Shown here: one piece after another, positions 38,601-48,932 of the stretch
How positions within the stretch are numbered: position 1 is the stretch's first letter
Layout: each line of letters starts with the position of its first letter
Assembly (NCBI GenBank): GCA_013365325.1
Contig: JABVXV010000089.1
Location: 124,001 to 188,000, forward strand
DNA: 64,000 nucleotides
Origin: Dipetalonema caudispina
Lineage: Eukaryota > Nematoda > Chromadorea > Rhabditida > Onchocercidae
Direction of reading: 5' to 3'
The notes under the pieces: model-generated
The model's input: only the letters and a program-made list of their open reading frames with translations
Told to the model about the DNA's origin: nothing
Database searches by the model: none
Translations under genes and position numbers: made by a program

Positions 38601-39698
38601 TACGCAACTTTCGCAGAAATACCGTACCTTACTTTAGCTGTTTCAAAATTAACAATATCTGGATTTTTTTCTTCAACAAAATTAGCTGTTTTCGACTCGG
38701 ATACTGAAAATGAAATTTTTGATCGTTTGTTTAAAAGGAATCAATTTACATGCTCGACACTGCCTTAAACCTGATATTTATTAAATTTTTATGAGCTTTT
38801 AACATCATGTCTCAATAATATCTACTTCAAAGATAAGATGTGAAAAAAAAAATCATAATATGATACATTTATATCTGTCGCCGTTGAAAGTTCCAACAAA
38901 ACACGTTTTCAGCATTGTGTCATAATTAACCCATGCATGAATCTTGTTGAAAAGATCCGTAGCGTCCGTACCAGCAGCACGCATTAACTCCTCAACACCA
39001 CCCGGATGAAACGGCAAATAATCTGTCACATCGTACACCTGGCATCATCAACAAACTTCTGGTTCAATAGTATCTTTTTTTTTCACTACAGAAGTTTCAA
39101 ATCTAAAATTAAAATTTTAGGTCAAGCAGCAAATTCATCTCAACAGTCTGCAGATTTCCTGTCTTTGACACTTACCTTTTCACCGAGTAAAATCCAGCAA
39201 TCACTAACACTTGCATGTTTACTGAGCTCAACATGACCGACACCTCGTTTTAGCTTCGCCGCTGTACTTCTGAGCGATGTTAGCTTGATCCAATCCATTA
39301 AGCTTCGACCATGTGTCAGAGCAACTTTTGGACGCCTTGTCTCGGGAACTTTACTCTAAATCAATAAGAATAGAAATAACTAAGAAACATTTAAATTCCA
39401 GCTATCAAATAAAACATGAAGAAACTGGGAAACTGAGCGTCACAGAGAAAAGTTACTGAGCAAAAAAGTTGAAGAGTTGCACGAATTCCCAAAACATTAA
39501 AAAATATTTAAAACTAAAAAACAATGTATATTTCTACCTGAGAAGTTTGCGGAACAGATAACATTACTGATGGATTCCTCTCATTGATTGCGTCTTCTAT
39601 ATTTTGTGAGTGAACTACAACATCCAACTTGTTCTATAAAAGAATTCTTTACCAAATTAGTTGTTGTCAAAACTTTTCTTTAATACTATTCCTACCAT
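35680..39698 (-). CDS. cyb5r4: Cytochrome b5 reductase 4-like (NCB5OR) oxidoreductase
   Basis: Soluble flavohaemoprotein fusing a cytochrome b5 domain, a CS domain and a b5-reductase domain; in animals it is linked to the endoplasmic reticulum and uses NAD(P)H. Exons: 39696-39698 (ATG), 39538-39633, 39176-39355, 38867-39038, 38628-38703, 38128-38273, 37274-37459 or -37463, 36867-36989, 36502-36643, 36185-36330, 35925-36033, 35680-35734; about 477 aa (human about 521). MLSVPQTSQ and HGRSLMDWIKLT match the NCB5OR N-terminus. HPGG (His104) and HAWVNY (His127) supply the haem ligands. SLEFAENVLRLLLHF is the end of a CS domain. VTHDTGSVVVRM, KRPYTPV, LAAGTGLTPM and SGPDPF are FAD- and NAD-binding motifs. 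The CS domain seems short at its N-terminus. The junction into 37459/37463 is unresolved: GTAG|GA keeps the frame, whereas the stronger CAG|GTA needs an extra exon, perhaps near 37.6-37.75 kb. ATG 39698 is the likely start. Confidence 0.9.
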
Positions 39699-39727
39699 AA
39701 GGTTTGGAATTCTTCCGAATGACTGAC

Positions 39728-39734
39728 CTGTTAA
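39728..39734 (-). promoter_or_regulatory. Acceptor upstream of the CYB5R4-like start
   Basis: GTTAACAG on minus ends at 39728, 29 nt upstream of the ATG at 39696-39698. The small exon 39696-39727 ends at ATG|GTAGG. This is consistent with spliced-leader addition, but an upstream exon cannot be excluded. Confidence 0.35.
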
Positions 39735-41015
39735 CTTCTTTTGCTTTTCATTTTACCCTATGAGATGATGTTAAAAACCAAATCCCAGACAAGTAATCGA
39801 AATCTGCGAACAATACACACCCTCTCTCTCTTTCTTATACTTTAATTCCGCACTCTTCAATGAATGTCGATTCGTTAAATGGCAGGTATGTTGTTTTACT
39901 ACACGTCATGCAGATATTTTGTGCACACAAAGCACGTCATTTTCTTATCTTAATCTACTTCGTTTTGCTAGACGTTTCGTAATACGTTCAACATATTATC
40001 TTGTAACACAATCTTGTATGTTAACTATGTTAGACTGTGTCAAATTTCGGATGGTGTTCTCCGGATAATGAATGACATTTCCGTAAGATTTATGCATATT
40101 AGATTATAAATTAAGCATATTTCTTTGTGGTTGCTAAGAAATGCATTTATCTCTTCACTTACCCGATGTAAACATGGAAAACAACAGACCATTGTGTGTC
40201 TAGGGAGGACATCTCCGTCATCTATCTGACATCCGAATAACCGGAAAGGCGTTTCCGGAGGAAGATCTCGAAAATTATATTGAATCGATCAATGTCTTCT
40301 CCTCCAATAAATAATTCCTGTCACTCTCGCTACCTTGCCAATTTTCATGAACAATTTCCCACAACTCCTTTGCCTCCCAGATGCAAATCTCTTTCATTCA
40401 TTCACTTTGATCTGTACTGTCTCTCTAATTACTGTACTCTCTGCTATCTCAATGTCTATCGTTAACACCACGAAGTTTTCTTAGTTTGTACGCTAGTTGT
40501 CTTTCCCAGTGCGGATTAGTGTTCTCTCCCGCAAAGTGCATATATACTTGTCTCATTATGTTTCATTAACGGTCTTAAGATTTCGCGGGTAAAGGACCGA
40601 GAGTTCATAATGTATCTTACTTCAACATGTTAATCGGTCCATTCGAGTAACAGAAGGATTGTTGTATCAGATTAAATGATTAGTAATAAGGAATGAGAGA
40701 ATAGTAAAGAAAGAAGAGTATAAGTGAGCACTAGCTGGTAATGGTAGTGTAGGTTCTGATCAGTAAAACCTGACGTCTTCGTACATCCGATGGTTTACCG
40801 CATATTCGTTAGATGTAATTGGAAAGGCTGCGAGCACCTTAGAGTACTTCTACCTGGTCTACATCGTTGATTGCTGTATTTATTTAGTGGTTGGCAATTA
40901 AGAGAGTAATGAGGATGAGGGGCTTTAACAGCTAAATGTAATGTTCGATATATGTATAGGTAAGGTCATAATCGCTGACTGATTGCTCAAGGCGAAATTC
41001 AAGTTTCAAACCAGA
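39735..41015. other. Divergent promoter region between CYB5R4-like and MBD2/3 genes
   Basis: About 1.3 kb between two divergently transcribed genes, and likely to hold both promoters. Somewhat richer in G+C and CT-rich runs than neighbouring introns. No gene, tRNA or repeat was recognised. Confidence 0.5.
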
Positions 41016-41021
41016 TTTCAG
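41015..41021 (+). promoter_or_regulatory. Probable spliced-leader acceptor of the MBD2/3 gene
   Basis: ATTTCAG ends at 41021, 33 nt upstream of the ATG at 41055. An in-frame TGA lies between the two, so no coding exon can be spliced into this frame at this site. This supports ATG 41055 as the true start. Confidence 0.55.
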
Positions 41022-41054
41022 GTTTGACTCCTGAGGGCTCATCCTTTCTATCTT

Positions 41055-44000
41055 ATGGGTCGTACAAAGGGTTCCGAAGCAGGTAACTTATCGGTGACAA
41101 AGCGTGGCATGAAAGGTGGCAAAGATCGTGGGGTTGCGGTAACTGCAAAAAGTGGCTTTGATGGGCCGTTGAATGCTCCGTGGCGTAAAACAGTATCCAT
41201 CTTCAAGCAGCCTGTTACGTTGGTGCATACGACAAGTCGTGAAACGAAAAATCCCACAAATGAACAATTACGACGTATTTGTGCATCGAATAACTTGAGA
41301 AATAAAGCTGATAAGCCACGACAAGTTAGTGATTTAGATAGCTTCAATACTGATCATTAAGCTTTAGTTTGTAATTTTTTATGCTGTTTAGTTAGCCTCA
41401 GGCCTAAAAACTCTGCTAGCATTTTTTTAAGCTTTAGGAAAATAACTTTGAACTATATTGTTCAGGTTTGGTGTGGATAACTTTAGAACTTTAAGCTGCG
41501 ATCTAGATAGCCTTGATATCATTTATGATGCTTGTCAAGTGCAGTAGTGGGTATCGTATTGCCCACGTTTTTCAAATTGGTAGATAAGATATGAAATCTA
41601 TCTACATTTCTTCGACACTTTTTTGCAGGAAGATATGTAGATAGATTTTATAGGAAATCAGTATTATAAATAAGAAGATTTACTTTCTTTTGTATTTTTA
41701 TGATATCTTATTCTGTTGAAAGTCAAAGCAAGTCCAGCTTTATTCATTATATTCATGCTGGGCTTTATAGCATACATCACACAGAACTATCCTTTTGTTT
41801 TAGTTGTATTGGGCTAAATCACTGGAAAATCTGTGTGCAATGGTACCAGTTTGTAATGCCGACCGTATAACGATTGATGACAATGAACACATTGCTCATA
41901 GATTAGACCTAGCCGGTAAAATGGAGCCGGCTTTAGGAATTATTGGTACTGATGGGTCGGCTGCATCATTATGCTCTGCACTACATGGATTTGGCGCATC
42001 AGTTATTACCGGACAAACAGCTACTAAAAAGCAACTCGAATCAAATCCTTCAGTTAATACAAATATTGACCAACCATTTATCCAAGTGAGTTCTTTTGTT
42101 TGTTTTAAAATTAAAAAGAAAGGTTTGATATCGTTAGTGGTTTGTAATCTGAAAAGATGAGTATGTTGTTATTTTCGAGTAAATGTGAAGTTTCGATGTC
42201 GTGGGGTTCTACTTTTATAGTGACAATGAGATATTAATTTAAATGGGGAATGGAAATAAAAAGAAACCCAAACTTTATGTGAAAATAATCTTTCGGGAAG
42301 GACGAAACTGCTATTTATAATTGTTACATAATTGTGTAACTTTAAATTGTTACTGCAATATTTAATCTATCAGTATTAGATCGAATCATTCGTTGCAGTA
42401 TTGACGGGTCATATTCAATGGTAGATTGAAATACAGTAACCCAAATGGCTGTAATGTTATGTATGGATAAGTATTAACTTTAGTTGATACCTTGTTTGTC
42501 TTGATTCATTCAAAATTATCATGAAATGGGATTAGTTCCTAAAGACTTAGTTATCTTAAAATTATGATTAATTTGCAATGCTGAAATGTTTGTAAATGAA
42601 TTGTCCTAGATGTTCTGAATTCAAGAAAAAGACCAGAGTTGAGCAAATTTTAAACAAATTTTAAAAATTGATAAATCTTTTGGTAAAAATCTTGCAAACC
42701 AAAAGTTAGAATAGCTTTAGTAAGTAATAAGCATATGTTTTAAAGTTCATATTTGAACAGTAAATAGTTTTAAAATTCAAGATGATAGACTTCAAAGGGA
42801 GCAATCTTGTTTTAATTTAGGCTGTATCAGTCAGTGAACAAGACATCCAGCAGCAAGAGCGGCGTGTCTTGGATATGCGTAAAAGATTGCAGGAGGCCCG
42901 TAAGCATTTTCACATGTAACATTTTATTTACTTTCAACTTGTGCAGGCATATCTTTAAAAAGTTTCGTTAAGTGTTTAATTTGTTTTAGCATTTTGAGTT
43001 ATTATCGTTTTTCCTCCTTTCACTAGCCAAAATTCAATATGTTCTGAAGTTATCAGCACCATATTTTGTTGCATTTCATCTAAATTGAAAGCTTTGTCTG
43101 GCTTATGACCTGGAATAGACTACCGGTCCAAAATCAAGTTGTGAATTCAACTTGCTTTGATGTTTTTAATATTAATAAACAAACTTTCGAAAGAATGAAT
43201 TCCATTTCTGGTTATAAGCTATGTAGGTTCAATGTGAATGATAGTTAAAGGCAACATAACATCCTTAACTTTATTTCGACTATCATACTTTTTTCTTGGA
43301 ATTTGAGTTTCCGGGAGAGTTGTCATTTCTTTTCTTATTGACATGTTTTAGGTACTTTCTTTTTAAACCGTTCCTTGAAAATGCTATCTTGTGATCCAGT
43401 AACTTTCTGCGAAAAAAGAATTTAACAAAAGCTATGATTAGTTGGACCTGGGATTTGCTAGCTGAAGGAAACCCTTTAATATAAGGACTATTATCTGTAG
43501 TTATTATTAGACTTCAAGTAGATAGATTGAAATTACTCATTGGATTTTAAATCTATTGATCCAAATTAATTTTCAAACTGTATATTTTGATTACTGAATT
43601 GTAATAGTTATTTAGTTTTAGCTTTTTACAATCTTTGTTTGATATTAATTAAGATTGAAGCAAGTAGTAGGCCATACATGCACAAGCCGATTTTTCTGCC
43701 ATCAAAGTTTGGAGTTCCTTATTCTTCTCTGCATTATTCTGGATGTTACTAATGCATGGTGAATGCGGTTGAAAAAGGAGTTGCTATCCTGGTTCGATTT
43801 CTTATTCTGTTTCAAATCTAACCAGAATTTAATGATTTCCGCAATCTAAGCAGAATCAGATTTTTTGGTGGCACATTCAATCATATGACCTTTTCATAAC
43901 TTTTTTTTTTTTTGTAAAATTTACATGGAGATTGTATTTTTATGACCCACGTTATATTTGGTTGCGTTCTAATTAACTAGTTTTATTAACACTTTAGAAA

Positions 44001-46034
44001 ATTTCAGTTTTGCATTGCCTAGTCTTGATCGGTAGTTTGATTAATATAGCTCAGCCAACTAAATAAGTATGCACTGACATTATATATTTAACTAACCATA
44101 TAAATTGTTGTTTGTGATAATTATCTTTCAAAAAAATCGTTGCACGTAATCATATTTTCAGTGAGGTCAGATTGAATGATTCATTCATCAACATTATGCA
44201 AAGAATTAAGCGAATAATAGTTCATACGGACTTTCCGTCGAATTCTATATGGACCTGTTGTTTTTTTGTGTATTTTGAAAAGTGATTAGTGCAATCAAGA
44301 AATAGTTGTACTTAACTTTCCATTTTGGTATGCATTTTTCCCATGAAATGGAAATGATACTCTAGTATTTAATTTAATAAGTCATGTAATTTTTTATGTA
44401 CCCTTTAATGACTAAGCAGTATTTTTGAAATTGTTAATCAGAGCCATGGAAGCTCGATATTAATATACATATTTAGTAGTTTTTACAAATATATATGTAT
44501 ATGATTTCGATCAAAACTAGAAGTTTTTTATAAAATCTTTCTACAGTTATATTTTTCTCAGAGTTCAACCCCTACAAATAGGTTATGTGATTGTGTAGTC
44601 TATTAAATGCTTGTTGTGATTGTTGTTACTGTAATTAACAGCGCAGAAGGGCTGAGGTTAACATGTGATAATTATGAACAATGTTAGCCGTACCTCTATT
44701 GTTTTGGCCTTACTGTACACTGTGTTTCGTCTTCTTAAATTTTTTCATATTGGTTTCTGTTTTGCATCATTTAGCTCTAATGTTATTCAAGAAAAAGGAA
44801 TAAAAAAATAGCTCATAAAAGTGAAATTTTCCTATGTAAGAAGTTCAAAAGGGCATGGAATGTTTTCTTTAAACTGAATAAGAAGGCTACAACAGACGAA
44901 GAAATTACCTTCTGGTCAAAGTTAATATTAAGTAAAATTTTTTGATGGTGATCTTTCCCCATTATCCGGGCATCTTCATTTTAGGTATGATAAAAGAACC
45001 TTGTTGAGCCTTGAGATATGCCTAATGGCGTAAGAAGGTGTGGAACGAAGCTTGACAGCTTTCCAAACATGATCACTCATCGGCACCTGTCGGACTTTTT
45101 CGCCAGCATTGGGAAATATATTTGTTTTGGGTTATGTTTCATCCTGTATGGAAATGTTTTTGGCCAACCAGGAAGACCAGTGATTCTTTCCCGGCTTATT
45201 TAAATGAAGCAGTTAAGCTTCAATTTTTATTTCGCAAACGTTTCTTTAGAACGATCAATATGAATATATCTACAACTGCGCTCAAAATTAGATCTTTTTT
45301 TCCAGCAAAACAGATCGATCAATATTTCTCCTCCCACCAGAAAAGGATTTTACATTTTGAAAAAGGACCTATTTAGTAGCTGTTGTTTCTTCTTTTTCAA
45401 ATTCTGTATATAACTGTATATGGAAAGCGGGAATTTTTTCTATTTATTATACCATTCATAATTCAAAAGGATATGAAAGTTTCCAGAAAAATTTCTCCAA
45501 ACAAGATATTTCGGAGATCGCTCTACCTTTGTAATCAAAGAAACTTTGATGTAGCATCTCAAAATCTATTATGTGAATGATTGAAAGTATAATAATTACA
45601 GGTATAAATAATTCCACTTTGTTAATATGCAAATATGATCTAATTCATCATTCAGTTATCTCCGGCAAGAATTTCATCGACTGGACTTTTATCACCCGGT
45701 TTGTGCAGTATTCCCTGTTTAGAATCATGTAAAATACCATGTTTTTCTTAACGGAAAATAAGTCTTGGTCGAGTCCCGGGAATTTTACTAGAAGTGCCGG
45801 AAGACCACATATATCATTTAATTAGGCAATGATCTCAACTCAACCATTACTACCAAAATAATACACGTTTGCTAAATTTAAGCGTCTGCGCAAATTGTTT
45901 TAGAGCGGGAAAAGGCACAAACTTTGAAAACAATTATCGAAATGCTACGAAATTTGATGTCCTCTTCTCTTTCTTCTGTGGAAAGAAAAATGATTCGTCA
46001 AATTCAGAGTGAAAAAAATGATTTCATGCGGTGA
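41055..46034 (+). CDS. mbd-2: MBD2/3-type NuRD subunit lacking the methyl-CpG-binding domain
   Basis: Structural subunit of the Mi-2/NuRD deacetylase complex by homology to MBD2 and MBD3; nuclear. Exons 41055-41324 and 41804-42085 join in phase 0, followed by 42821-42899 and a proposed last exon 45904-46034; 253 aa. SGFDGPLNAPWRKTVSIFKQ and PRQ|LYWAKSLENL match the MBD2/3 segment after the MBD. SLCSALHGFGASVITGQTAT and DQPFIQ match the conserved C-terminal region. VSEQDIQQQERRVLDMRKRL is the coiled coil that pairs with p66/GATAD2. The final exon continues as amphipathic helix (EAQREKAQTLKTIIEML) and ends DFMR. Alternatives are read-through to TAA at 42917-42919, or a short exon at 44162-44175 giving EALRSD. 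Only about 34 basic residues precede the conserved core, so the MBD itself is missing. C. elegans MBD-2 is also described as having a truncated MBD (from memory). Confidence 0.85.
41590..41652 (+). other. MicroRNA-precursor-like hairpin in MBD2/3 intron 1
   Basis: Arms 41590-41613 and 41629-41652 (24 nt each) pair with 22 Watson-Crick pairs, one G-U pair and one U-U mismatch when transcribed on plus, around a 15-nt loop at 41614-41628. The G-U pair forms only on plus, the sense strand of MBD2/3; on minus it would be a mismatch. The 63-nt size and arm length resemble a pre-miRNA. It lies in intron 41325-41803. No known mature sequence was recognised. Confidence 0.75.
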
Positions 46035-48837
46035 TAAAGTCACTTTTTCATTCTCAGCTTTAGCCGCCACATGTGGTGCAGGCGATAGCAATGTCTGTAT
46101 TGATCCAGATCTGCTGATAATTAAAGCTCTAGGGAAACGGACTGTCACCAATTGAAATCATAAAATGTCCCGAATATTTTATACAGTTCCTGTAAGCAAT
46201 ATAGGAATCGGTTTCAGTTTTCGGCGGATCTTTCTTCGAAATTTTCAAATTTGAATTTCTTATAATTGAAAGAAAGAACACATAATCTAATTTAATGAAA
46301 CTTTCAAATTCAACAGCTAATCTCTTAACAGCCACAAATAAGAGAATGAGTCTATGCGAATAATGTAGTGAGACTTTTTGTAAATATGACCGTACCCTAT
46401 ACAATGAAATTAGTTTAACAATAACAAACTTTTCAGACAGTATCATTTCTCGTCATTTTGAATCAACTAAAATTTCTTCTGATTTTCGGTTGTACGTTGG
46501 CATTTGATGAATAGTTCAAGTTGAATGATCAGCTTTTGCTTAGCTGATTGCAAACTTAAGATTTCCATAACAATCTGAGAGAACAGTTCGGATTTCAGTT
46601 AAAGGTTTTTTGAAAGTTTCAGAATATATAACAAAAAATCTCAAACTATTCACCCCTACATGTAGATGTGATTTTGGAAATTTAAGTAGCACAAAAAAAA
46701 AAAAGAAAAAAAAAACTTGAGAAAGTGTGGTGTACTACAGCTGTTTGGAAAAATAGAAATAAATATGCGAGGAAATATTGCCAAGAAGATAGCAATATCA
46801 ATCCTTTGATCAATGAAATTGGTACACTTTCATAGCGTTCCTAAAGAAGAAAACAATAACTATTCTCGAAGGTTTTCCTAAAAGATTGAAACTAAATGAA
46901 GGGTAGAGCACACGATTAATGCTCAAATTTTCTAGTAGTCTTTTTCTTTACAAAATAGAAAAATTATTTATTAACTTGGCTTAACAAGTAGAATCCCGAT
47001 AAAAGTATCGGAAAGAAATGCTTGTTTAGGGAAAATCATTACTTTCGAATCTTTTTCCTCCTTGCGAATTGACCCATTAATATGGCACTTTAGAAAACAT
47101 AGCTAAAACAACAAGGAAATCGAATAACTTCCACTTGCCCAAGTCCGACATATAACATAAAGCTTACTGTGGAACTGACAGTCTTCATAATTCATGCTGA
47201 TTCTACCTCATTATCCTGAATGACATCATCAAAGGTTCACCTAAGAGCTGCAGTTTCTATACTTAAAATTGTATTTGTTAAATAACAACTTTGAAAATAC
47301 TAGTTTTCTCATTTCCTACCCTTCCCTGTACTTCTCGAGCTCCAGACACACTTCCACATTTGCATATGACAGTGATTTAATTGTTGCAAAGGGTCAATAT
47401 TGTATAAATTATTCAAAAATTGTCATTTCATTACATTTGTAAAAGCTATGCAAAGTGACGAAGAACCGCGCCCAAATGTTTTCAGTAATTACAAGAATTC
47501 GATTGATAAAATTTGATGCGAATAAGATTTCTTCTGTTATAAAGATAAACGGGAAAATTAACAGTAAAAAAAGTTGACAAATAATTCCGACATTTGCGTA
47601 ATATGCTTATAGATAGCGGAACATGCAACTATTCCTTCATTTTACCTTCTCTAACATGTCACTATCATTGCCCGATGATCGACAGCTATTCAACTTTTTT
47701 TTATGATAATTTCAGGAAATGAACGTTCTTTGAGACTTCAATACATCTCGTCGTTTCAGTTTGATCTCACCAAGTCTAATATCCAATTAATATTTGCAAT
47801 GCGGTCACTGTGTATATAGAACTCGAAGATCAATCGTTCAATCAATCAACTATTCCACATAATCTCTTAAATCATGAAACTTCAGCCAATCTGATAACCA
47901 CTTCCAGAACAAAAAAAGCGCGTATTTTACCTACACCTTTACCTTTGTCCCATCATATGATACTTCCCAACAATATAAATATTACGGTAAGACCTTCACA
48001 AACTATAAAATGTAAATCGAAACCAATTTTCCAACCCACAATACTACGCAAAATTACAAGATTTTGTAAAAAAATTTTTAGTTCTAAATAAAAGAACAAC
48101 TGGACATTTGTGGAAAGATACTAAAATAATTCATCACGAAATACAAACCGGAAGGTGATCTGATCCATTACTTTCAATTTTCGTGGTGATAAATGTTAGA
48201 AATGAGAGTAGATACGTTAAAAATGTAAACTGGAGAAAAATGAAAGTGAAAATCTAACATACGTTAAAACTTCGGAAGAAATTTCTTGACACTGAAACAC
48301 AGTGAATCAAAACAAACAACAGATTTTTCCTTTGTTAACTATTCGAAGATGGATCAGTTTTTGGGAATAAGAGGGCAAAATCGGGAACTTCTCCATTGGT
48401 TAATAAATTTTAACTTAGAAAAGAGTAGGGAACAAAAAAATTGTGAAAAAAAGAAGATATTGCGGGTGTAATTATGATAATTATTGAGTTGTAATCGTGA
48501 TCATGATCATATATCAAATATTGAGGTACGCATTGTAATCGATAAATAAGATTAACATTAAATAAAAATGAAATGGACGAATTTAACAAAAAATACAAGA
48601 ATAGAATAAATGAACGTGAAGTTTAAGATCATTTTTGAATAACAAAGCAAGGAATATATTTTGAAAAGAACGGCATTTACAACAGCAAACAAATAAACAG
48701 AAAATGAGATTGCATTCGTGATGGCACAATGTAGCAATTTTCTGTTTTCCCGCTATTTATTGGTCTCCTGATGGGAAGAAAACCAATCATGTCAATCCCT
48801 ACTAATATCCGAAACATCCCGGGAATCTGCTCGAAAA
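46035..48837. other. Intergenic region between MBD2/3 and ANP32
   Basis: About 2.8 kb between convergent genes. After TTCTCAG at 46057 a 31-codon plus-strand frame (CGAGDSNVCIDPDLLIIKAL) runs to TGA at 46152-46154. It is phase-compatible with MBD2/3 exon 3 but has no supporting homology. A poly-A-rich tract lies near 46694-46716. A plus-strand frame at 47780-48091 is listed separately. Confidence 0.45.
47780..48091 (+). other. Unassigned open frame
   Basis: Open for about 100 codons after a TAA, without a clear ATG start. It is rich in Ser, Thr, Asn and Pro with a basic C-terminal end. A GTAAGA within it (47989) could be a donor and TATATAG at 47813-47819 an acceptor. No domain is seen. It is either an exon of an unseen gene or chance. 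Confidence 0.2.
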
Positions 48838-48843
48838 TTTATT
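48838..48843 (-). terminator. Polyadenylation signal of the ANP32 gene
   Basis: AATAAA on minus, about 90 nt beyond the stop codon at 48933-48935. Confidence 0.6.
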
Positions 48844-48932
48844 CTTCAAATATTGAAAAAATTCCCTCTTTTCTATGGATTTTCGGATAATGAAAAGTGT
48901 TACGCGGCCATTTGCAGTGAAACAATATACTT

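Noticed and set aside
46058..46154. Plus-strand frame after TTCTCAG reading LAATCGAGDSNVCIDPD
   Set aside because: The candidate intron before it (from 46031) would be only 27 nt, the opposite strand is equally open, and there is no homology support.
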